Assembly (NCBI GenBank): GCA_013115125.1 | Contig: JABANN010000071.1 | Coordinates: 16,933-80,932, forward strand | Length of the DNA: 64,000 nt | Source: Perkinsus olseni | Lineage: Eukaryota > Perkinsozoa > Perkinsida | Direction: 5' to 3' | Shown: positions 32,691 through 43,966 of the stretch, one piece after another | Position numbering within the stretch: the stretch's first letter is position 1 | How the letters are laid out: every line of letters begins with the position of its first letter | Position numbers and translations under genes: made by a program | The notes under the pieces: model-generated | The model's input: only the letters and a program-made list of their open reading frames with translations | Databases searched by the model: none | What the model was told of the DNA's origin: nothing

Positions 32691-35531
32691 TGGGAAAGAA
32701 CTTCTCACTGCCCCGGATGAAGGTTAGAGCGGAAGCCCTCCCAAGTCTCGTCCGGGAGACTCGTCGTGGTGATCGGGAATCGGCCAGCTGGCTGATATCA
32801 CACTGCACTTTCAATGTCCAGCACGACCAGGTTCCCCGCTCTGGCAGTAACACAGCTTGCTGAGGCAATCACAGTAAGCTGCGCGATATCGATCCTGGCA
32901 CGCATGCCCACCGTTCCACCGAGAAAACATCAGTCCTAGGAGGGACAGCCGAGACGAGGGAGAGGTATAAAAGACCCTAATGCGACGATAGTTGGGGAGT
33001 CAGCGAGGACGAATAGGTAGGCTGCTGGGAGTCTCCAGTTCGGACCTGGCAGGCCCCAGCAGCGGCAGCCATCGGTTGCGTCGTTCTGTGTATTTACCCA
33101 ACATCACTAGTGCGGCACTTGAGGTACTCTGACATTGTCGGCCTGCTGGGGCCCAAGCAATACCGCAATATGGGAGTTTCAACCGGCTAAGGTATCGCTC
33201 TAGCTGGATACTCATGCTGCATGAGTCATGCAGGGGGCCGATGGCGGATCCTGATGATCACATTAAAGCTTAGTGCGATCATCGATCATCACATGGCGCG
33301 ACCAGGACGGAGCGAGGAGCAGAACTCCACTGCGAACACGATGCGATCATGTGGACGGAGGTTCCAGAACTGGAGGATGTGGGAAACATGGAGGTTTTGA
33401 TGCCGAAGAATCTTGCCGTCGCTGCCTTACCATGCGACTAAAACCTCTGGTCTCCGAGATGGGGCACCGCGCTAGGGTCGGTAAGGTCGGCAGGACCTCA
33501 CGACGTCAGCGAGGGTAACGCGAAGGCAAACTGTGCCAAGGCCGAGGGCGATGCTGCAAGCGGCAATCGCGGTTTAGCAGGCACAAGTTGCCTCTCGAAG
33601 AGCTCGGTTAAAAAAATGAGAGCGTCGGGCTTCCCGACTCGGGCAGTGCCCTGACTACCGGTTCAGGATGGTGCCCTGAACTGAGTGCCCTAAGGGCACT
33701 AGCTTGCTAGCGTGGGAGGCACAGTCGGAATTTCAAGTGTCCCGCTGTGCGCGCAATATAACAGGGCATCTCTCCGCGCCGGTTTTAACCTAGATAAACT
33801 ACTCGTTTATCCGCTGAATGGAATGTCGTACATAAGGCTCTTATCATAACAGCCTCATGGCTGGAGAATCGTCATTCTTTCGAACTGCATGAGATCTCGC
33901 AACCGTTTTATATCGGTCAAACAAGCTGGGCGGCCGCCCTCTGTTCAATCTACACCTTCGAAGCAGACCTTTGGCAACCACAAAGCGGACCCCACCGCTC
34001 GAACTGCGGCCCTTCACGGCCTGGACGCTGGAGTAACGGTGCCATTGTCTCGGGAGGCCTTGTCCACCCTGACAAGGTGGTCGGTAGCGCGCTCGAGCGC
34101 CCAGTATGAGAAGGTGCGATCTCCGGGACTCATCCGGATTTTTCGTCCCCGTGTCGTTGGCGTTGGGCGCGCTTCGTTCGTTGGGATCAATGACCTGCAT
34201 CTGACAACTGGTGAGCCGTCGCAACAACCTTCGAGACTCGAACTGCTGAATTCCAGGAATTGAAATCCTGGTGCTTCTGTAACAGGGAGTGCGTAGCGTC
34301 CGTAGCGCCTGCAAGGCCGCATCGCGACCAATGCGCCAAGAAAATGCTGAAGAATGAAATCTACTAGTTTTTTCGTCTGGGCCTTAGTACACCTCAACTT
34401 AGTGGCACTTAACTTTAAACACAAGGCGAAGGGAAGATAACGTACAACATCCGTCAGCAAGAAGGAGTGGCATGCAGTAGACCTCTGCGTCTCTGGAACA
34501 TGGTGTTGAGCAACGCAGCACTCAATTGTGGTACGGCCCTGCTCTGAGTGAATGGGAGACCATCACCTAAGGAGCGCGATCACGCCAGGCTTCAGGATGA
34601 GCGCCATGGTATACCTTGGCTTGGCTGCTCTCTACCGTACTTCTCCAGGCGCTCGTCGCCAATCCTTCGATGCGATTGACGAGACCATACCCTCGAGTAG
34701 AGGCTGTGAGGCATGAAGGGTCTCTCCCAGAGGAGATCATAAGCCTCCCGCGAGGTCGCCCTCTGCTGCAGCCCTTCACGTCGAGTTCGAACCGCCTGCT
34801 CAATAGAAGAACCAAGACTGGCACTTCTGAAATAGGAATATTAAGAGGATCGATCAACAGCACGGCGTCGGAGAGCCTACCCTGGAGCGGTCAGCATGAT
34901 ACTGCAAGTTTCCTTTGCCGACGGGTTGGTACCACTGCGAACGAAACAACGACATCGCGGCATCATGTCTTGTGACATAGCCTGAGGCGAATAATCATTC
35001 CGCAGGCGCCCAAGGCACGCCCTTACCTGTTGGGAACACCTTAATGGTACACAATTACTTTCTCCTGTATTCTCTGACCACCCTGTCAGTTGTCCGGAAA
35101 CTCGTATCTCGTCTCCAGCGGTTGACTGTACAACCCCTCCTGGGAGACTATCTGATGACGAAAGCATGCCGGAGCTGTGCTGGCAACTACTACTTTATGC
35201 TAATTTATGTACGCCCCGACGAACACAAATCGATCAGCCTCTTCAGAATCTACCGTCTCTATTGCTACGACCCGTAGTGACACCAACGATCGGGCGAGCA
35301 AGAAGCTGCAAAGGCACCAGCAGGCAGCTGCAATGAAGCTGCTACTACTCCTACTTGCACTCTCCGGACGAGATTCTTGACAACAACAATAATCATCATC
35401 ATCATTCATACTAAACATCAAAAAAATATAGTACTACTATGGCACACTGGTGGTACTGTGGTTGCATTATAGTGAACCTCGTGTAACGAGGGAACTCTGT
35501 TGTCACTAGGAATACCCTCGGCACTTCCTAT
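32691..35531. other. Long non-coding interval with hairpin cluster
   Basis: About 2.8 kb between the peptidase and the next minus-strand gene. Hairpins fall at 33.2-34.3 kb (separate entry). Frames of up to 156 codons (33844-34314, minus) overlap open frames on the opposite strand and match nothing. ATC/ATT trinucleotide runs lie near 35390. Confidence 0.5.
33218..34271. repeat. Second hairpin cluster
   Basis: Perfect stems, as stem/loop: 33218-33234 (8/1), 33624-33638 (6/3), 33641-33651 (5/1), 33661-33681 (7/7), 33684-33700 (8/1), 33793-33811 (7/5), 34230-34242 (6/1), 34249-34261 (6/1), overlapped by 34253-34271 (6/7). A 12-nt palindrome GCGCTCGAGCGC lies near 34090. Stems are unrelated to each other and to those at 3.4-5.3 kb. 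Confidence 0.7.
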
Positions 35532-36398
35532 CTACTCTGAGGCCCAAGCCATACGGCTACGGAAGCGTTGGAAGGCACTAACCAGCCAGTCGAACGAGAC
35601 GCAATGGCAAGCTGTTTTATGACCGGGATTCGACCTTCGAGCAACTACAGCTAGTGGTGGTGGAGGAGCATAGAAATACATCAGATCCGCATTGAGAGGC
35701 ATCGGACGGTAACGTACCGGTTCGGGCAAGGGATCGTAATCTTTCCAATAGATCGGTGTGGCATGCGCACGCAGCTGCATCCGGTAGTACTCCAGAGTCC
35801 CGAACACGGGCTCGCTCAAACTAAAAAGAATAAACTGTAATGACGGGCAGGACGGCAAGAAGAAGCTGACAGTCCAGCTGTGCGCTTACTTGAGCCTTCT
35901 ACTCCTTATCGCATTGACGAACCTCGCATCAACTTCATTATCATCGATGTCAGTGTTAATAGCGAGGTCGAGCGCTTGAGGCTTCTTCTTCCTATCCTTC
36001 GGCGGTACATCATGATTAACAGCCGATTGGTCAGCAGATGCCGGTGATGAGGAGGTCGTCTGCAGCGAAGTCGGCGTATAGTACTTCTTGGCGACGGGAG
36101 GCAAGTGCCTCCTCGATAGGTGGGCCGTATGAGGCGGGGATTCGTCAGTTGAGAACGAAGCGTCATCGGACAGCATAATATCAGATAGATGGTCCGTTGG
36201 CGACTTCTCAGGGCCAAGCATTGGAGCCCTGGGCAACCTCGTCCCGTCGCAGCAGATGAATACGGGTTCCTCGTCGTAGAAGGAGAGGGATCTACGGACT
36301 GGTGAGGAGAGGGGTGACGATAGCGGAGTTCGCGGCAGGGGCGGCGGCGGCGGCCTTGAAGCTGCGTTAGACGATGAGCTTGCATTAGCAGTGGGCAT
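35532..36398 (-). CDS. Unrecognised proline/serine-rich protein, two exons
   Basis: The ATG at 36398 opens a Ser/Pro-rich, mostly disordered region (a run of five prolines near residue 20, SLSFYDEEPVFICC, many SP sites). It ends in a basic patch (KDRKKKPQALD) and FVNAIRSRRL. An intron of about 75 nt (GTAAGCGC to CTTTTTAG) joins in phase to LSEPVFGTLEYYRMQLRAH, then IYWKDYDPLPEPVRYRPMP, LMYFYAPPP and a basic end WLVSAFQRFRSRMAW. The SP sites and basic patches suggest a phosphorylated nuclear or cytoplasmic protein. No family is recognised. Confidence 0.6.
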
Positions 36399-36919
36399 TA
36401 TGCACGTATTGGTATACCGATAAATCGGATACTGTAATAAAGATGCTCTTCAGATGCTCTTAACGGACCATTGCTCAGGATCAACGCTCCCTCCCTATGA
36501 TAGGGGAGCATTCAGCACTCAGGAAAAGCCCACGCGTCTAAACCGAGGGAGGACCATGAGGCGATCAGCAGCAGCAGCAGCAGCACCACTAGCCAAGTGG
36601 CCAAGTGGCGGCCACTACTCACGCCGAGGTTGTCTACACCGCCCATGACAGACTTGCGACCACTGCGATCATCACAGCCGATTCATCCACAACTCGCCCA
36701 TGGCTACCACGAATACACGAATCCACGCAGCTACTCGAGACGCTTCAGCCCCATCTACTCGAGTATTGACCAACACAGTGTCACAAGGGAATGAAAAGAG
36801 TCACATGAGCGTTCAATACGATAGTCATCTACGTAAAAACTTAAAAACACGCCGGTCGCAATCGGGCGCGCTCGCCATTTTTGGGCGAGCGAGATTTATT
36901 CTGCGCTGTTCGCCCCGCT
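36399..36919. other. Intergenic with CAG/AGC microsatellite
   Basis: About 520 bp. It holds an (AGC)n run of about six units near 36566. No coding signal is supported. Confidence 0.5.
36566..36586. repeat. (AGC)n microsatellite
   Basis: About six tandem AGC units between the Pro-rich gene and the acyl-CoA dehydrogenase, outside any supported exon. Confidence 0.7.
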
Positions 36920-38268
36920 TCACAGTTTGCTATCTCGCTGATTCTTCTTGTAAAGTCTATCTGCTTGCCTAATTCCAAGATCTAACAGTATCTCCTCGGA
37001 GCCACCCGGAATAGCGTAGGCCCTGACATCGCGATAGAGCCTTTCGACCTTTTCACCCAGGCCAGAGCGCGTATACGCGTTACCGCCGAAGACCTGGGAG
37101 GCTTCCCTAGCGCAGTACTCAAATACCTGAGAGTCAAAGAACGGCTAGGTTATCACCCCTTTAAGGGTCTCCTCCTCACCTTGGTGCTGTGAGCTTTCAT
37201 CAATCCCAGTGTGCCACCGAGGGCCGCCATGCTGTCTTCCCACGACATGACGTTCATTTGATGAGTAACATTCTCCAGCCAATACTGCACGCCTTCAATT
37301 TGCCGCGACATTTCAGCCAACTTCCATCGTATCACAGGATGCTCCACCAGGGCTTTATCAAAGGTCTTCCTCTTCTGAGCGTACTTAAAAGACTCCTCGT
37401 AGAGCACCCTCGCGAGTCTCGCAGCCTGCACCACGAATCCCCATCGCTCATGATTAAAGTTGTACATAATAACTCTGAAACCCTCATTCTCCTTCCCGAT
37501 GAGATTTTCCACCGGCACCTTCACATCGCTGAACTCAACGAAAGTCGTGCCACTAGGCCATACGCCCTGACACTCCATACGGGTCGTCCTAACACCAGGC
37601 ATATCACGCTCGATGAGCAACATCGAGATGCCCTTCATACCGGAACCACCAGTCCTGACCGCCACTGAGAAGTAGTCGGCAAAGATACCATTAGTGATCC
37701 ACTTCTTCTCACCACTCACGATGTAGTGTTTGCCATCGGCAGTCAGCTTAGCCGACGTACGGATATTGGCAACATCACTGCCAGCGTAAGGCTCCGTGAT
37801 GCAGAGGCATATCTTCTTCTCCCCACGCAAGCATGGTGGTGCCACCCTCGCCTTCAGAGCATCACTAGCGAAATTCAACACAGGGGGTAGGCCTATCTGT
37901 AGCCCCTCTATGAGTCCCCACAGGACACCACCACTTGCGCACCTTGCCAACTCGTCGATGAAGATGAGCTCATGGAAGTAGTCATATCCCTGCGGCTTAG
38001 GGCATGCCTTAGCATCGACGTAGTCAAAGCCTTTAGCCCCGACAACACACGGGAGCAGGCCAGCCTTATAGCATTCGACATAGGCCTCCGGTGGGATAGC
38101 CTTCGACTTCTCCCAATCAGATACAAACGGTATGATATGCTCCTCTACGAAGTTGCGACATCTCAGACGCCACGCTCGATGAGAGTCGGTGTAATACGGG
38201 GAGGTGAAGCCCTTGTAGTACCAGTTGGGCTCAGCGTAGGGTACTGGTGATCCAAAACCACCACTCAT
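36920..38268 (-). CDS. Acyl-CoA dehydrogenase
   Basis: FAD-dependent alpha,beta-dehydrogenation of acyl-CoA. Exon 1 (37180-38268) starts MSGGFGSPVPY and carries the classic blocks LCITEPYAGSDVANIRT, YIVSGEKKWITNGIFADYF, GMKGISMLLIERDMPGV, NFNHERWGFV and AQKRKTFDKALVEHPVIRWK. A 53-nt intron (37127-37179) joins LMKAHSTK to VFEYCAREASQVFGGNAYTR in phase 0. The C-terminus has YRDVRAYAIPGGSEEILLDL, the GGSEE glutamate being in the place of the catalytic base in short- and medium-chain enzymes. Stop TGA at 36920-36922. About 430 residues, full length. No clear mitochondrial presequence and the C-terminus (DSKL) could be a weak peroxisomal signal, so the compartment is open. Chain-length preference cannot be read from sequence. 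Confidence 0.92.
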
Positions 38269-38362
38269 GACTACGGAGGGGGCAACAGCAACAACAAATC
38301 ACTACAGCCGCCGATGAAGATCAGACGAACGCAAAACGACGGTTGTAAGAGCACACAGATCG

Positions 38363-40437
38363 CTATAAGGCGGAGACTCCATCGCGTCTTTGGCTGGTGA
38401 TAGCATAGTCACCCTCGGCATACACCAAGGCTTTGTTCTCGGCATGCACTTTAGTACCATGCATCACCACCATCTCACCGTTCAACCATCGATCAGAAGC
38501 AATAGCATCACTCATCATTGCCTTGCCGTCTCGAGCATGCTCTAACATCAGGCCACCACTAACGGCCCGGGCTAGCAAGAAGGAGGCCCGAAGAACGAGA
38601 GGCTCAGAGAACTCGTCTCGAAGTAAACGCTCCGCCTTGTCCAACAGGGAAGTGACCTACTGAGAGCAAGGCTGGGAGTACAGGCAGCTCTGTACAACGG
38701 ACCCTAGCATCCGCTCCTATAGTGGTCTCGAATCGACGCCTTAGTGCAGCCAGCGCTCTTCCTCCAGTCTGAGTGTTGACTCTCACAACGTCCATCGCCT
38801 GCACATTGCTAGTGCCCTCCCAGATAGCAAGCACCTATCACCATCCACGGTTGAACATGCAATAGGAGCATAAACCCACCTGGGCATCACGCAGGTGGGC
38901 GGGTAGACCGGTGTCCTCCATGTAGCCAGCTCCACCAAAGAGTTCTATGCCTCTGGACGCCACATCAACAGCTTGCCTGCCTGTCTGCAACTTCGACAGA
39001 GGAACCATCAAACGGAACATCATTGTCTGAAATGAAGGAATTCCGGACCACCTAAAGTGGTCGAGGGTAACCTCATCATTGGAAGCTGTGGCCGCTTCTA
39101 TTCGCCCCAAGAGCCTCGCCATCTCAAGCCACAAGCAGCACGCGGCCCGAGCCTCCACCTCCAACTCAGCTAGAGCAGCCACATGAGCAGGGAGCTGGCA
39201 GTAAGCAGCCTATCAGTGTAAGAACGCACATAAAGATACCTCCATGAGCTTCCGACCAAATGCCTCCCTCCTTGTCGAGTAGTCCTTGGCCAGCTGTACT
39301 ATCCTCCTCATACCAGCAGCAGCTGATACAGTGTTGTGTACCCGAGTAATCGATGCCAAGTTCATTATCATGCCAAGGCCTCGGCCACCACGGGTCACCT
39401 AGGGGTTGATCATGGGTCGACCCACGAGCCCGTAGTCTTACTCGGACTGCTCGGCTGCCGTTCAAGTTCATCTCTGCCGTCGGAAGTTGTCGTGTACCCA
39501 ACTTGTTCTTCAACCTCACTATCTGCACTGTAATGATGTATTAGGTGATGAGGAGCACTGTGGCGACCTCGAGTCCATTGAGCTTGCCCTGGTTGTCTCT
39601 AGTAGGAAGGTAGAACATGTCCAGACCACCGTTGGCGTCAGACGTCCGAGCAAGAGTGAAGGTCATGTGGGCATCAGTCGCTGAGGTAAACCATTTGTTA
39701 CCAGACAGTAGCCATACGCTAAGATGAAGCACAGTGCAGTACAATACCATCTCTTCGCGTACTTACCCCTCCTCAGATTCAACAGCAGTAGTAGCAGTTG
39801 CAGCACCAACGTCGCTGCCGCCGCCCCTCTCCGTCATCCACTGTCCACTTGTCCAGAACTCCTTCTCGTCTTGGCTAGTGAGATGCCTCAGGGCACCTTC
39901 TAGTTGAGCATTTCGATATCCCTCGCCCTCCCTTTCCGCCTTCGACCCACGCAGCACCTGCATCCACAGTCGAAGAGATGTCAAGCACGTTGCAGCACTC
40001 CCGACCTTTTCTATGATGAAGGCCGCCCCGTCCGTCATTGCCAATGGGCAGCTGTACAGTCCGCTCGATGGTGCGAACAAATAGAGTTTCGCCAGTTGAT
40101 ATACTCGAGACGTCTCTTTGCCTAACGGCCTTGAGTATGCCAGTGCAATGAGGCCTTCCTTAGCGGCTATGGCATGCATGCCCTTCCACTCAGGGCAAGT
40201 CCAGACGTCGTCGGTCCTGTTGCCCCAAGCATCGTAGGGTATATGATAGGGCGGATGCAGCTCACACCGCCTGCCGGCTTCTCGAATTGGACCAGCACAG
40301 TCGGCTCCGAACCTCGATAGGTCCTGCTCAACCTCAGCGTATCTTGCGTCACCTAAGATCCTGCGCAAGTTGCGCTGGAGGTAACCGTCCTCTGCGAATG
40401 TATTGGTCAATTGAGGAATCGGCAAGGTGACATCCAT
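38363..40437 (-). CDS. AidB-like acyl-CoA dehydrogenase, seven exons
   Basis: The start used is the ATG at 40437 ([14 protein letters not shown]); the frame is open further upstream. AidB/ACAD signatures: [69 protein letters not shown]-like [47 protein letters not shown] and [18 protein letters not shown]. Introns in phase: 39719-39766 (48 nt), 39523-39567 (45), 39399-39441 (43), 39210-39239 (30) and 38835-38879 (45), plus one short intron near 38660-38710 not fixed. Bacterial AidB binds FAD and has weak isovaleryl-CoA dehydrogenase activity; eukaryotic relatives act on unknown acyl-CoAs. It ends 95 bp before the next ACAD gene starts, but the two are distant paralogues, not a recent duplication. 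Confidence 0.88.
39210..39239 (-). other. 30-nt intron in the AidB-like gene
   Basis: Unspliced, the frame runs into TGA-TAG after [11 protein letters not shown]. Removing the 30 nt from GTATCT to TGATAG joins GRKLME to [16 protein letters not shown], which matches the family. Its length is a multiple of three and both ends are canonical. Confidence 0.75.
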
Positions 40438-40738
40438 AGAGAAGGAAACAGGACGCTTCAACAGGTCTATCAAACTCCACCACAACGCCACCATCACCAT
40501 CGCTGACACCACCACCGGTAGACCAGAAATTTCGTCATTCGCGCACGCCCGATAGTTGATCCTCGGCGCCGCAAGCTAACTCTCCCTCATTGTAGGGTGA
40601 TTCATCGTCAAGCTAGTGTGTTGTCACCTTACTTGAGTCACTGTCGCTACTGATGTCATCCATTCCCCCCGAACATTTACGAGTAGCGATGGGCATAGAG
40701 AAGTATCACATGGAGACGGCGGTGTCGCGTTGTTGCTC
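40438..40738. promoter_or_regulatory. Divergent promoter region, AidB-like gene and succinyl-CoA ligase
   Basis: About 300 bp between divergent genes, both of acyl-CoA metabolism. No core element is recognised; co-regulation is inferred only from arrangement. Confidence 0.3.
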
Positions 40739-42170
40739 ATGTCGCGCTACCTAGTCTTCAGTCCAATTTTCCCCCTCCCCTCAGTGATGCTGCCGACCTT
40801 GTCCACCACCAGAGGCTGCTCCTCTATAATAATGCGCCGTGGTGTACTACCAATGGCCAATGCTGCTACGTTTTCCACCCTCAACAGGAACCGTCGGGTG
40901 TTCGTTCCTCGAGGCCTACAAGTTCGCCATTTAAACTTGCATGAGCATCAATCGCTCGGAGTTTTCAAGAAGTACGGGGTTTGTGTACCGCATGGGTATT
41001 ATGCCAAGACTCCTGAAGAGGCCGAACAGTTTGCCAAAGAGTTGGGTGGTGGAGACGTGGTTGTGAAGGCGCAGGTAGGCTCTGTTATTCCAGCTCTCAC
41101 TGACTACTCGTCATTCCATTGTTCAGGTTCTTGCTGGCGGAAGAGGCCGTGGATACTTTAAGGAGAACGGCTTCCAGGGAGGAGTCCATATCGTCAAGAA
41201 CCCGATCGAGGCTAAGGACTTGGCGTCGAAGATGATTGGCAAGACCTTGGTCACCAAGCAGACGGGGGAGGCTGGTAAACCCTGCAACGGGGTGTTCCTC
41301 TCTGAGAGGTTCCAGATAGCCACTGAGAAGTACTTCGCTATTTTGATGGACCGTTCCTTTGGTGGACCAGTGATGGTTGGGTCTAAGTATGGTGGTATGA
41401 GCATCGAAGACGTGGCTGCTGAGCATCCTGATGCCATCATCAAAATACCTGTCGATATCAATAGCGGTATCTCTGATGGTGAAGCCAGGGAGATGGCCGA
41501 GAAGATCGGCTTCGAAGGTGAAATCGTCGACGAGGCAGTCATCGCCATTAAGGCTCTCTACGAGACTTTCCGCCAGTCGGATTGTACTATGGTCGAGATC
41601 AATCCCCTCGCGGAGACCAAAGATGGGCGTGTTATGGTATGCGATGCTAAGGTTAATTTTGATGACAATGCACAGTTCCGTCAAGAGGAGGTTCATGCAC
41701 TTAGAGACCGCACACAGGAAGATCCTCGCGAGGTTGCTGCTTCCGAGTGGGATCTGAACTACATCGGTTTGGACGGCAACATCGGGTGCATGGTCAACGG
41801 TGCTGGCCTTGCTATGGCAACTATGGATCTCCTCTCACTCAAGGGTGGCAGTCCTGCTAACTTCCTCGATGTGGGTGGGTCTGCTCAGGCCGATCAGGTC
41901 AAGGCTGCGTTCGAGATTTTGGAGAATGATCCCAAGGTTAAGAGTATCTTGGTTAATATCTTTGGTGGTATCATGAGGTGTGACGTCATTGCTCAAGGTG
42001 TCGTGCAGGCCTCGACTGAACTAAGCATGAAGAAGCCTATCATTATCCGCCTCGTTGGCACGAACGTCGAACAAGGCAAGAAGATCATCCAGGAGGCCGG
42101 ACTCAAGGTCTACGCCTATGATGATCTCAATGAGGCTGCGGGTAAGGCCGTAGCTTTGGCTGGTCAGTGA
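40739..42170 (+). CDS. Succinate-CoA ligase beta subunit, mitochondrial
   Basis: TCA-cycle enzyme that couples succinyl-CoA cleavage to NTP formation, with an alpha subunit not in this window. The ATG at 40739 opens an Arg/Ser-rich presequence; the mature part starts near LNLHEHQSLGVFKKYGV. A 52-nt intron (41075-41126) joins VVKAQ to VLAGGRGRGYFKENGFQGGV in phase. ATP-grasp blocks follow: ATEKYFAILMDRSFGGPVM, CTMVEINPLAETKDGRVM and DAKVNFDDNAQFRQ. The ligase domain has YIGLDGNIGCMVNGAGLAMA, GGSPANFLDVGG, SILVNIFGGIMRCDVIAQG and IIRLVGTNVEQGK. It ends at the TGA at 42168-42170. Full length. It lies somewhat closer, by eye, to GTP-type eukaryotic subunits; nucleotide specificity is uncertain. 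Confidence 0.95.
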
Positions 42171-43966
42171 TGCTTCGACCGGCGGCCGCATCATCATTAC
42201 TCGACTAAGGTGGCGCTCTAGGCACGAGTGATTCATTTCTATCATTCATCACACAGCTCTGATAGTGCATATGCTAATATTGGTGTCAACAATTTTACAT
42301 TGTCGCTTTTTACTATGATGGTGTTGAGTTACGAAGTCATATAGAATGGATCAAGCGTGGTGGGAGTTGACATCTTCAGTACAGGAGAAGGTGTTGAACC
42401 TTTCGCTAGGTCTATGTTATTAACCATTATGATAGTATATTACGTATTGATGTGGGTTTTATGACCTTCATCATTGCGTATAGCACGACCTACATGAATT
42501 ATCGAAAGTATGAGTGTTGCCCGAGTGCTTCGAGCGGAAACCTTGACAGGACTCTGGACACAACACTACTGAATATCATCAGAAACATGACAGTCATCTG
42601 TGATCTGTACCCTTCCTCACCAAGCACCTCCTCCCAATGGGCTTGAGGGTGTGCTAGTGAATTGGAATACTGTCCCTTCCCCATGAGAGTTGACTGTGGG
42701 ATCGGCATATTTTCTATTCTTATAGTATTTCTCATCGAATACCCGAAACCTCTCTAAGAACCTGTGAGAGAGTCACCACAGCTGGCTTCTCAGCACAGCT
42801 ATTCACCCACCTTCGAAAGTGAACTCTTCGGGCCTCGTCGGCTTTCCCATGACCATGCATCTTGAGACAGTCCAAATGCCTACGTGAAAGACCTCATGGC
42901 CACGATGGAGCGAAGGGTGCATCTTACAGTGCTGCCTGAACTTGACATCTCTCCACAAACCGCTGAGGTTTGAGAGACATGCAATTTCTGAACCTCAGCC
43001 ACGTATCATGACAGCGATGAGTTGAAGAGTTGGCCTGATGTAGCGAAGGGTTTGTGCAACACTGTGCCTATAGTCCCCACCCATCCCAGCTTGAACTGCT
43101 GTATGATTCTCCTCCCTTGACCGTATCTGATGTAAAGGGGCTCAAAAGAACGGCGCATGGGGAGTGGAACCTACGGCATTAAAGGGAACTTGGCGTGAAG
43201 CTCCATTCGGCGGAAATCCGGCAGAATCGGGTGGGACTTCCTCTTGGAGCAGCCATTCATTTTGATAGAGATTCCTGTCGGATTGATCGACGGCCGATCT
43301 TTCCAACGCAAGAGCATAAGAGAAGTTACTTTGAAGATGTTACTGTAACAATGACAGTGGCATATGTTGTTGATTGCCGTTATGAAATAATGATAATGGT
43401 ACAGAGGTGTTGAACAATGCACAGACTAGAAGAAAGGAGTCCTAACAATACCACCACAGCCACCTCACGTAGCAGGTATTGTTAATATTGTCATTATTAG
43501 TCGTAATTAACAGAATGATCATCTGAGGGACACGGCAGAGCCATTAGCGCTGGGTGAAGGAATGAAAGATATAGTAGCGGTCACACACACCAGCACGAGG
43601 GAATGACAGTCAAAAAGCAGCAGTGGCAGCAGCAGCATGAGGCAATAGTATGAATGAGGAAGGCACATCATAGTAGCAATGGTGTTGATGATGATAATCA
43701 AAGCATGCAGTGTTGACGACAATAATGATGCTGATGATAGGACTAGTGTACATGGCGAGGCATAATCAACGGAATGATGAAAAGCGGGATGAAATATTGC
43801 TTCTCTGATGAGAACTGCTCGACGACGCCCGCAGTAGACCCAAAGCTATATAGCGTAGTATCGACCCCAGTGGTCGTGATGATGATAACAGCTCTTCTAA
43901 GACTAAACATGATGCCCAGTGTTGGCTAGGTGGTAGTAGCAGCACATCGTGTGGATGATGGAGACC
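42171..43966. other. Convergent intergenic region
   Basis: About 1.8 kb between the 3' ends of succinyl-CoA ligase and PAN2. AT-richer than the genes, with scattered ATG/ATC trinucleotide runs (43670-43745). No coding frame is supported; presumably 3' untranslated DNA and spacer. Confidence 0.5.

Noticed and set aside
32691-32708. Upstream GTG start for the S41 peptidase
   Set aside because: Eukaryotic initiation at GTG is unlikely, and the ATG at 32690 sits directly before the signal peptide.
33844-34314. A 156-codon minus-strand basic ORF
   Set aside because: An equally long frame is open on the opposite strand and no family motif is present.
37127-37179. Premature end of the acyl-CoA dehydrogenase at RRRPLKG
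   Set aside because: It is explained by a 53-nt in-phase intron; the next exon holds the expected catalytic C-terminus.
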